DNA of 32,375 bases from Helicobacteraceae bacterium (GTDB lineage: Bacteria; Campylobacterota; Campylobacteria; Campylobacterales; Sulfurimonadaceae), in contig JALUKO010000128.1 of NCBI GenBank assembly GCA_027056525.1, positions 1-32,375 on the forward strand, written 5' to 3'. Position 1 is the first letter of the stretch, and each line of letters begins with the position of its first letter. Under the pieces are notes generated by a model, which was not told the DNA's origin, did no database searches, and saw nothing but the letters and a program-made list of their open reading frames with translations. The translations under genes and the position numbers were made by a program. Positions 16,756 through 24,024 of this stretch are shown here, one piece after another.

Positions 16756-18501
16756 TTATTTAAGCTTTAAAGAGGGCTTACCCAAAAAGAACCCTTGTGA
16801 ATACTCTATCCCCAACTCTTTAATCGTATCATAGTCTTGCGGATTTTCCACATGCTCAGCAATGGTTTTCATCCCGCTTTTTTTTGCAAAGTCAACAATA
16901 CTTTGAACTATAATCTTATTAACTTCATTTTTTGCAATCCCCCGAATAAAACTTCCATCTATTTTAAGAAACTCAGCTTCAAGGTCAAACATACGGTTGT
17001 AAGTAGATTTATCTGAACCAAAATCATCTATGATAACATGAAAACCTTTCTCTTTTAAGGAAGTTATCTGTTCATCTATTTCAAGTGATTTTGAGAAAAT
17101 AATATCTTCAACTATCTCCAAATATACTCTATTTGGATCAATATTGTACTTCTCACATTTATATACTAAAAAAGATTCCAAATAAGACTCATGCAGATCA
17201 TGCATACTAATATTGAGTGAAAAATTATATTCATTGTCTTGAAAAACTTTAAAAGATTTATCTATCACCGTTCTTGTTATTTGTGTTATCAAACCAACCA
17301 GTCTCGCGCTGTGGATAAACTTGCTGGCATCAACGAGTTTGTTGTTATCATCCATAAGTCTGCACAACACTTCATAGTGCTTTATGCCGGAGTCGCTGTT
17401 GTTGATAATAGGTTGATAATAGGTAAAAATTTTATCATCATCAAAAGCTTTTTTTAATATTTCAATCCAATAAAGGCTCTCTTTTTGCTCTTTCATATAT
17501 TCGGACATCGGTGAGTATACGGTGATTTGGTTGCCACCAAAATATCTAGACTCTTTGGAAGCATATTTTGCATTAATAAAGAGCTGTTTTCCTTTTCCTC
17601 TGTCTATACCTATAGAAAAGACTACGCTATGAGAATAGGTATCAAACTCTACGGGAGCTTCTTTGAAAAGTGCCTGTATCTGTCTTGCCAGAAGTATATC
17701 CTGATCTTTTGCCGGATCATCCAAAAGTATAACAAACTCATCAGCAGTTATATGAAACACTTCAGCATTCTTTGGCAAAAAAAGACCGAGTCTTTTAGCA
17801 CACTCGATAAGAAGTTTGTTTGCCTTGGCCATGCCGTAAATGTTGTTGATAAAATCAAAATGATCTATATTAATATAGATAAGAGATTGAACATTATCGT
17901 CTATTGCACTGTTGAGAGCATATTTACTTGGTAGTTTTGTAAGTTCATGAATATTTCTGTTTATTTGTATGTTTTGTGTAAAAAGCTTGATTTTATCATT
18001 AAGTTTTTTTTCATTGACCATAAAGCGACCTATACGCTTTCTTTCATACATTAGATCCTGATTGAGCTTCTCAAGTTCAGGCTCCAAATAGTTCCTGTCA
18101 TGTAAAAGCTTTGAAGCTATAGAGATTATTTCATCTAAAAGTTCCGATGCGGTAAAAGGCTTTTGTATGACAGAAGAGATATTGCGTTTATATATATCTA
18201 TGATATCTTTTTGGCTTAACTCTTTTGTCGTAACTATGATATTTTGAAATGTATCGATACGATAAAGATTATCAAGAAGTTGATACACACTCATAACACT
18301 AGAAGCAGAGTCTATAATAATCAGATCATAGTTGTTTATTTTGGCATAAGAGAGCCCGACTGTAGCATTTTCAGCATCATCTACTCTTAAAAAAACTTGC
18401 TTTAAAACCTTGGTAACACTAGAGAGTACTTTGTAATCTTCATCAATATACAAAAGTGAAAGTTTGCTTGTTATAGGTATAATCTCTTTTAACTCTATCA
18501 T
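16756..18501 (-). CDS. REC-degenerate GGDEF-EAL signalling protein, probable c-di-GMP phosphodiesterase
   Basis: This protein of about 581 residues has three parts. The N-terminal receiver-like domain (about 14-125) shows the acidic pocket IDED, a candidate phosphoacceptor Asp near 64 in LIIID, Thr after IIV, and the conserved Lys in QKPF. A coiled linker (about 140-175) follows. The GGDEF-like domain (about 205-330) has TADEF in place of GGDEF and should lack cyclase activity. The C-terminal EAL domain (about 365-575) keeps E in EVLCR, N in NIS, LEIVE, IDDFG, LKID, AEHVE and the Q of SQGFFLG, so it looks catalytically complete. I prefer the ATG at 18501 with GAGGAAG upstream over a TTG one codon earlier. 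It would lower c-di-GMP in response to a partner kinase; the input is unknown. Confidence 0.88.
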   Translation of the reverse strand: MIELKEIIPITSKLSLLYIDEDYKVLSSVTKVLKQVFLRVDDAENATVGLSYAKINNYDLIIIDSASSVMSVYQLLDNLYRIDTFQNIIVTTKELSQKDIIDIYKRNISSVIQKPFTASELLDEIISIASKLLHDRNYLEPELEKLNQDLMYERKRIGRFMVNEKKLNDKIKLFTQNIQINRNIHELTKLPSKYALNSAIDDNVQSLIYINIDHFDFINNIYGMAKANKLLIECAKRLGLFLPKNAEVFHITADEFVILLDDPAKDQDILLARQIQALFKEAPVEFDTYSHSVVFSIGIDRGKGKQLFINAKYASKESRYFGGNQITVYSPMSEYMKEQKESLYWIEILKKAFDDDKIFTYYQPIINNSDSGIKHYEVLCRLMDDNNKLVDASKFIHSARLVGLITQITRTVIDKSFKVFQDNEYNFSLNISMHDLHESYLESFLVYKCEKYNIDPNRVYLEIVEDIIFSKSLEIDEQITSLKEKGFHVIIDDFGSDKSTYNRMFDLEAEFLKIDGSFIRGIAKNEVNKIIVQSIVDFAKKSGMKTIAEHVENPQDYDTIKELGIEYSQGFFLGKPSLKLK

Positions 18502-18583
18502 CAATCTTCCTCATGCTAAAGCTATTCTAGCGTAATAGAATTAAAAATGTTATAAAAAGTGGAGTTGTATGGAAGTTTAGGAG

Positions 18584-18607
18584 TAAAAAAGGAAAAATCC
18601 TTTTTTA
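18584..18607 (-). terminator. acnB: Terminator-like hairpin after acnB
   Basis: A perfect 10-bp inverted repeat (TAAAAAAGGA at 18584-18593, TCCTTTTTTA at 18598-18607) with a 4-base AAAA loop lies 9 bases beyond the acnB stop. The arms carry A6/T6 tracts, so the minus-strand RNA ends its stem in a U-run, as an intrinsic terminator does. The GC core is only GG/CC, so strength is uncertain. The rest of the 18505-18616 gap shows no gene. Confidence 0.65.
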
Positions 18608-18616
18608 CATGGAAGA

Positions 18617-21166
18617 TTATCCCAGTTTATACTCTGGAATAAGATTGAAGTTAAGATATTTATAGATATCTTCCTCTTTACCACCAATTTTCTTAGGAAC
18701 AATGTTAAGATATTCCTCTTTTGTCGGTAAATATCCAAGCATTGCACACACTGCTGCAAGTTCAGCAGAACCAAGGTAAACTTGAGCACCTTTACCCAAA
18801 CGGTTGTCAAAGTTACGAGTAGATGTTGAGAAAACAACAGCATTATCAGCAACACGTGCCTGATTACCCATACATAGTGAACATCCAGGGATCTCTGTTC
18901 TAGCGCCTGCAGCACCAAATAGAGCATAGTAGCCCTCTTCTGTAAGTTGTTTCTCATCCATTTTAGTCGGAGGACATACCCACAAACGAGTTGGAACAGC
19001 ACCCTCACCTTTGAGAACTTCACCAAGTGCACGGTAGTGACCGATATTTGTCATACAAGAACCTACGAATACTTCGTTGATAATATGTGGACGTTTAGGA
19101 TCAGCTAAAACCTCTGTTAAAGTTGCAACATCATCCGGATCATTAGGACAGGCTAAGATAGGCTCTTTGACTTCATTGAGATCTATCTCAAGAACAGCGG
19201 CATATTCAGCATCAGCATCCGCTTCCATAAGAGTTGGGTTTGCCAACCACTCATTCATTTTTTCAATTCTTCTAGCGATAGTACGATTATCTTCATAGCC
19301 GGCATCGATCATAGACTGAAGAAGCACAACATTTGATTTTAAGTACTCAATCACTGGCTCTTTGTCTAACTTAACAGTACAAGCAGCAGCAGAACGTTCA
19401 GCAGAAGCATCAGAAAGCTCAAATGCTTGCTCAACTTTAAGATCAGGAAGACCCTCAATTTCTAAAATGCGGCCGGCAAAAATATTTTTCTTACCTTTTT
19501 TCTCAACTGTTAAAAGACCCTCTTTGATCGCTTTATGCGGGATAGCATTAACAAGGTCACGAAGAGTGATACCCGGTTGCATTTCACCCTTAAAACGTAC
19601 AAGAACAGACTCTGGCATTGTAAGAGGCATAGAACCTGTTACACCGGCAAATGCAACAATTCCAGAACCACCAGGGAAAGAGATGCCTATTGGGAAACGT
19701 GTATGGCTATCCGCACCTGTACCGACAGTATCTGGAAGTACCATTCTGTTTAACCAAGAGTGGATCACCCCATCACCCGGACGTAAAGCAACACCTGAAC
19801 GGTTAGAGATAAAGTCAGGAAGCGTGTGGTGCATTTTTACATCAGACGGTTTTGGATATGCCGCTGTATGACAAAATGACTGAAGTACCAAATCAGCATT
19901 GAACCCAAGTGCAGCAAGCTCTTTAATCTCATCACGAGTCATAGGACCTGTTGTATCTTGAGAACCAACAGTACTCATCTCAGGCTCTACATACATACCC
20001 GGACGAACACCTTCTAAACCAGATGCTTTACCAACCATTTTTTGTGCTAAAGTGAACCCTTTGCCGTTATCTTCTGGTTGCTCAGCTGTTAAAAAGATAT
20101 CAGTAGCAGGCATACCCAGTACTGAACGAGCTTTAGAAGTAAGACCACGACCAATGATAAGTGGGATACGTCCACCGGCACGAACTTCATCAGTGATCGT
20201 GTTAGGGTTCAGTTTAAATGTCGCTATACACTCACCATTTTTATGAGCTTCACCTTTATACGGATAAATATCAATAACATCACCCATCTCCATCTTGCTT
20301 ACATCAAGCTCTAATGGAAGTGCACCTGAATCTTCAGAAGTTGCGAAGAAGATAGGAGCAATGATGCCACCAAGAACAACACCGCCTGTACGTTTGTTTG
20401 GAACACCCGGAATATCTTCACCCATATGCCATTGAACAGAGTTTATACCAGATTTACGAGAAGAACCGGTACCTACAACATCACCGACATACGCAACAGG
20501 GTGACCTTTTTCTTTTAACTTTTTGATCGTACCGATTGGGTCATCCATCTTAGCTGTAAGCATAGAGTTTGCATGAAGTGGAATATCTGAACGTGTAAAT
20601 GCTTCAGAAGCAGGTGAAAGGTCATCAGTATTGGTCTCGCCATCTACTTTAAATACCGTTACAGTAATTTTTTCAGCAAGTTCAGGTTTTGCAGTAAACC
20701 AATCAGCATTCGCCCATGAGGTCATAACTTCAGTTGCAGCTGCGTTACCTGCTTTATGCAACTCTTCAACATCATTAAACGCATCATATACAAGAAGTGT
20801 ATGAGAAAGAGCTTCAATAGCTGCTGCGACAACTTTATCATTGTTTGAGCTTAACGCATCAATCAAAGGTTTTACATTGTATCCGCCAAGCATCATTCCT
20901 AGCATAGAAACAGCCTGCTCAGGAGCAATACAAGAAACACTTACCTTCTCTGCAGCCACATCATTTAAAAATGCCGCTTTTACGTATGCTGCATCATCAA
21001 CACCTGGAGAAACACGGTTTGTCAACAGCTCCAACAATTCATCTGTACAATCTGTTTTGATTAACTCAATCAACTCTGCTGTTTGCTCAGCTGAAAGTGG
21101 TAAAGGAGGTACACCCAGTGCTTCTCTCTCAGTAACATGTGCTTTATAGTCTTCAATAAATCCCAT
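18617..21166 (-). CDS. acnB: Bifunctional aconitate hydratase B (aconitase)
   Basis: This 849-residue AcnB-type aconitase interconverts citrate and isocitrate through a [4Fe-4S] cluster. The N-terminal HEAT-like domain (about 1-155) and the early swivelling domain with TNTDDLSPASEAFTRSDIPLH are the AcnB order, not the AcnA order. Cluster ligands appear as Cys in SCMTNIGHY (about residue 703) and the pair CSLC in GCSLCMGNQ (about 763-766). Active-site motifs GTGADSHTRFPIG and RPGDGVIHSW are intact. The ATG follows CAGGA. It is a single-gene unit with its own promoter and terminator, separated by about 10 kb from the other TCA enzymes. In the reverse cycle it works between isocitrate dehydrogenase and citrate cleavage. 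Confidence 0.97.
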   Translation of the reverse strand: MGFIEDYKAHVTEREALGVPPLPLSAEQTAELIELIKTDCTDELLELLTNRVSPGVDDAAYVKAAFLNDVAAEKVSVSCIAPEQAVSMLGMMLGGYNVKPLIDALSSNNDKVVAAAIEALSHTLLVYDAFNDVEELHKAGNAAATEVMTSWANADWFTAKPELAEKITVTVFKVDGETNTDDLSPASEAFTRSDIPLHANSMLTAKMDDPIGTIKKLKEKGHPVAYVGDVVGTGSSRKSGINSVQWHMGEDIPGVPNKRTGGVVLGGIIAPIFFATSEDSGALPLELDVSKMEMGDVIDIYPYKGEAHKNGECIATFKLNPNTITDEVRAGGRIPLIIGRGLTSKARSVLGMPATDIFLTAEQPEDNGKGFTLAQKMVGKASGLEGVRPGMYVEPEMSTVGSQDTTGPMTRDEIKELAALGFNADLVLQSFCHTAAYPKPSDVKMHHTLPDFISNRSGVALRPGDGVIHSWLNRMVLPDTVGTGADSHTRFPIGISFPGGSGIVAFAGVTGSMPLTMPESVLVRFKGEMQPGITLRDLVNAIPHKAIKEGLLTVEKKGKKNIFAGRILEIEGLPDLKVEQAFELSDASAERSAAACTVKLDKEPVIEYLKSNVVLLQSMIDAGYEDNRTIARRIEKMNEWLANPTLMEADADAEYAAVLEIDLNEVKEPILACPNDPDDVATLTEVLADPKRPHIINEVFVGSCMTNIGHYRALGEVLKGEGAVPTRLWVCPPTKMDEKQLTEEGYYALFGAAGARTEIPGCSLCMGNQARVADNAVVFSTSTRNFDNRLGKGAQVYLGSAELAAVCAMLGYLPTKEEYLNIVPKKIGGKEEDIYKYLNFNLIPEYKLG

Positions 21167-21194
21167 AGTGATTCCTGTTTATAAATTTGCTAGG

Positions 21195-21200
21195 ATTATA
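21195..21200 (-). promoter_or_regulatory. acnB: acnB promoter -10 (TATAAT)
   Basis: A perfect minus-strand TATAAT lies about 30 bases before the acnB ATG, giving a predicted start near 21188 and a leader of about 22 bases carrying the CAGGA ribosome-binding site. Confidence 0.65.
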
Positions 21201-21228
21201 TCTAAATATAGTTTCTAGTTTTTGTCTA

Positions 21229-21287
21229 TGTTACTTATGTAAACACTAATATTTCATTTTGTAAAAAATATGTTTACTTTAGTAACA
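21229..21287 (-). promoter_or_regulatory. acnB: Paired inverted operator-like sites upstream of acnB
   Basis: A 17-base site at 21229-21245 (TGTTACTTATGTAAACA) recurs in inverse orientation at 21271-21287, matching at 15 of 17 positions. Each is itself an imperfect palindrome. Their centres are 42 bases apart, about four helical turns, and lie roughly 49 and 91 bases upstream of the predicted acnB start, as expected for an activator. Each contains TGTTACT, which fits the TGTT[TA]C[TA] box I recall for the Campylobacterota orphan regulator HP1021. The regulator's identity is inference. Confidence 0.6.
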
Positions 21288-21313
21288 TCATATATCTTGT
21301 GTTATTTATTGAT

Positions 21314-21712
21314 CTAAATATTTCTTCTTTGCAGTTCTTGCTCTATCAGCTCTCTTTGAGGTCCACGATAATTAGCCTTCATCCATACTAGATAGCTCTC
21401 GGGGAGATCAGATATTCTCATACCTTTATATTTTCCAAAATCAATCTTTTCATCTGTTGTGTTTATAACTATCTTTTCTTCAGATACACTCTCAATGGCA
21501 CTATGTTGCACAAGAGTCTTGAACTCTTCAAAATTGAGCTTCTTCTGAATAACAAAAGTGTATGTTTGAAAATCAAACACCCCTTTTCTTTGGCTGACAA
21601 AAAGCTCTATTTTTTGGATATCTTCCACAGAAAGCTTTTCAAGGTTGACAATATGCACGCTAAAGGAGTTTGCGTGTTGTGTAAAAATAAAGTGTGCTTT
21701 TTGACTTGACAT
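21314..21712 (-). CDS. Small protein with an ExoX-C-like (DUF3820-type) C-terminal motif
   Basis: This 132-residue protein has no signal peptide or membrane segment. The N-terminal ~85 residues are mixed alpha/beta and I do not recognise them. The C-terminal 40 residues (IDFGKYKGMRISDLPESYLVW, then a helix ending in RRN) match the short FGKYKG--L-D-P--YL-W motif. That motif is found at the C-terminus of exonuclease X-like proteins and in DUF3820 proteins. No nuclease catalytic residues are present, so it is not an exonuclease by itself. The gene starts five bases after the ftsK stop, so the two are probably co-transcribed. A DNA- or nucleic-acid-related role beside FtsK is conceivable but unsupported beyond context. 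Confidence 0.75.
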   Translation of the reverse strand: MSSQKAHFIFTQHANSFSVHIVNLEKLSVEDIQKIELFVSQRKGVFDFQTYTFVIQKKLNFEEFKTLVQHSAIESVSEEKIVINTTDEKIDFGKYKGMRISDLPESYLVWMKANYRGPQRELIEQELQRRNI

Positions 21713-21717
21713 ATTAT

Positions 21718-23931
21718 CTATAGAATCTCACGAATACCTTTTGCATTTGGAGCTGAGAGTATCCCCTCTTGTTCTAGCTGCTCTATCACTCTGGCTGAAC
21801 GGTTGTAACCTATTTGAAGTTTTCTTTGTAGGTAGGATATAGATGTTTTTCTGTCACTAAGCACAACACTCTTGGCTTCTGAGAAAAGAGGGTCCAATTC
21901 CTCATAGTTCTCTGAGGAGGCACTGTTTGATTCATTTTCCTCAACCAAAAAACTTTTGTCATAGTTTGGCTCTCTTTGACTTTTGATAAACTCTACAATT
22001 TTCTCTATCTCCTGTTCTGTAGCCCAAGGAGCATGTAAGCGCACAAGCGCAGGAGCCCCGGGAGGGGTAAAGAGCATATCACCACGCCCTAGAAGTGACT
22101 CTGCTCCCATTTGATCTAAAATGATTTTACTATCTATTTTTTGCCCTACTCTATAGCTTATTCTCGATGGAAGATTCGCTTTTATGAGTCCAGTAACAAC
22201 ATCTACCGATGGTCTTTGAGTAGCAACTATGAGGTGGATACCGCAAGCTCGTGATTTTTGTGCCAGTCTTGCTATGGAATACTCAACATCTTTGCCGCTT
22301 GTCATCATCAAGTCTGCAAGCTCATCTATAATCACAACCATATACGGAAAGTGTTCTCCCCCCTCTTTCTTTATTTTTTCATTGTAGTTCTCAATATTTT
22401 TCGTTCTGGTCTCTGCCATGAGTTCGTAACGTCTTTCCATCTCTGAAACCATATTGTTGAGTGCCACTATGGCTTGTTTTGGTTTGGTGATCACAGGAGT
22501 GAGCAGATGAGGAATATCGTTATATGTAGAAAATTCCAGCATCTTTGGATCAATCATGAGAAGTCTTAACTGATCAGGTGAATTTTTATATAAAAGTGAA
22601 AGTATCATTGCATTGATTCCCACACTTTTTCCACTTCCGGTTGTTCCGGCGATAAGCAGATGTGGCAGTTTTTTGAGATCAGTTACAAAAGGTTTTCCGA
22701 CTATATCTTTTCCAAGTACAATGGTAAGTGGTGAAGATGCTTCTTTAAAGAGCTTAGAGTCAAGAAGCTCTCGCAGATAAATGGTATCAACTGTTTCATT
22801 TGGTATCTCGATACCTACAACATCTTTACCCGGAATCGGCGCTTGAATACGGATGGTTTCTGCTGAGAGTGCCATTGCAAGATCATCTTGCAGATTGAGT
22901 ATTTTACTTACCTTTACATTTGCAGCCGGTTTAAACTCAAATGTTGAAACTACTGGACCGGCATAGGTACGAACCACATCTCCATCTATTTTAAAGTGTG
23001 CAAGTTTTTCTATGAGATAGCGTATCTTATCATCAAGTTCACTTTCATCTACACTGTGGGCTTTTAGCTCTGGTTTTTGTAGAAACTTGGTCGATGGCAA
23101 AGTAAAGTTTTTTGGCTTTTCCACTTCCCCTTTTTCTATGCTCTCTAAAAGTTTTGTATTTTCTTCAAGTTCATCTACTATAAGGGCGTTTTTTTGTTCT
23201 TTAACTTGAGAGGCAAGCTCTAAAATATTATGTGGTTTTGTTGATTCTTCTTGTTTCGTTTGAAGCTCTTTAGGCTCAGTGCTTTGGGGTGTCTCTTCTT
23301 GAACAACTTCATTTTGCTCTTTTTTTCTCAAATACGCAGGCGTGTCGTACTCATCTTCTAGTGCTGTGTTGATTTCAAAATACTCTTGTGTTTTTTTATT
23401 TTCAATCACTGTTGATTGATCTTGTTCCACATACAGGGCATCACTGTTTTGTACTTTTTCCTTTGGTTTTGACATTTTGTTTTTTACTCCGGATGAAAAG
23501 CCTTCGAGGAGTTCATGGGTGCTTTTATCCAAAATAATGACTACAGATACAAGTGTGATAATCACCCAAAATATCCATAAGCCAAAACTTCCAATATAAG
23601 GCGCTAAAAAGTCCACAAAATCAGCACCTATTTTACCTCTAAATTGATTTTCTACAAGGAGTGCCTGTGCTAAGAGTGCTGAGAACAAAAGTAAAAAAGA
23701 GGCCATAATAACCTCTGCTTTTCTAGCGTCAAAACGAGGGTTTTTATAGAGAAAGTACAAAGGAATAAGAAGCAATAACAGATAAATAAAAGAGATATAA
23801 CCAAAATACTGATGATTATACGATGCAAATGTAGCACCGTAACTTCCAATGATACCGCTATCACCCAATATGGTTGCAAAACCAAGGTATATAAATACGC
23901 CAAAAAGTATAATAAAAACAGTTTCTTTCAA
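21718..23931 (-). CDS. ftsK: DNA translocase FtsK/SpoIIIE family
   Basis: This 737-residue septal DNA pump moves chromosome ends and assists dimer resolution at division. The N-terminal ~150 residues contain about four membrane segments. An acidic, Gln/Glu/Lys-rich linker (about 165-270) is short compared with E. coli FtsK. The motor domain shows Walker A GTTGSGKS near residue 428, Walker B VVIIDELADLMM near 535, and ATQRPSVDVVTGLIKANLPSRI. The C-terminal gamma winged-helix (about 675-737, SISYLQRKLQIGYNRSARVIEQLE) recognises KOPS-like polarity sequences. This is the usual compact epsilon form. It is the first gene of a two-gene unit with the ExoX-C-like protein. Confidence 0.96.
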   Translation of the reverse strand: MKETVFIILFGVFIYLGFATILGDSGIIGSYGATFASYNHQYFGYISFIYLLLLLIPLYFLYKNPRFDARKAEVIMASFLLLFSALLAQALLVENQFRGKIGADFVDFLAPYIGSFGLWIFWVIITLVSVVIILDKSTHELLEGFSSGVKNKMSKPKEKVQNSDALYVEQDQSTVIENKKTQEYFEINTALEDEYDTPAYLRKKEQNEVVQEETPQSTEPKELQTKQEESTKPHNILELASQVKEQKNALIVDELEENTKLLESIEKGEVEKPKNFTLPSTKFLQKPELKAHSVDESELDDKIRYLIEKLAHFKIDGDVVRTYAGPVVSTFEFKPAANVKVSKILNLQDDLAMALSAETIRIQAPIPGKDVVGIEIPNETVDTIYLRELLDSKLFKEASSPLTIVLGKDIVGKPFVTDLKKLPHLLIAGTTGSGKSVGINAMILSLLYKNSPDQLRLLMIDPKMLEFSTYNDIPHLLTPVITKPKQAIVALNNMVSEMERRYELMAETRTKNIENYNEKIKKEGGEHFPYMVVIIDELADLMMTSGKDVEYSIARLAQKSRACGIHLIVATQRPSVDVVTGLIKANLPSRISYRVGQKIDSKIILDQMGAESLLGRGDMLFTPPGAPALVRLHAPWATEQEIEKIVEFIKSQREPNYDKSFLVEENESNSASSENYEELDPLFSEAKSVVLSDRKTSISYLQRKLQIGYNRSARVIEQLEQEGILSAPNAKGIREIL

Positions 23932-23975
23932 ATTAAGAGACCTTTAAATGTAGATAGTTTAAAAAAAGAAGTATA

Positions 23976-24008
23976 GCCAAAAATGTTCCATAAGATTATA
24001 TTTTTGGC
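23976..24008 (-). terminator. flgL terminator hairpin, with the ftsK -10 in its loop
   Basis: GCCAAAAAT at 23976-23984 and ATTTTTGGC at 24000-24008 form a perfect 9-bp stem with a 15-base loop. On the minus strand this follows the flgL stop by 16 bases, and a T-rich stretch follows the stem (about 23961-23973), consistent with an intrinsic terminator. A minus-strand TATAAT at 24000-23995, the best -10 for ftsK, lies in the loop and edge of the same stem. Termination and new initiation therefore overlap. Confidence 0.5.
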
Positions 24009-24024
24009 ATTTTGCAAAGTTAAA

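Noticed and set aside
18577..19032. 151-codon open frame on the minus strand inside acnB
   Set aside because: It is in a different frame of a strongly conserved acnB region, rich in Leu/Val from out-of-frame reading, with no recognisable domain.
19362..19871. 169-codon plus-strand frame opposite acnB
   Set aside because: It is an antisense shadow of acnB: Ser/Arg/Pro-rich composition and no ribosome-binding site or family match.
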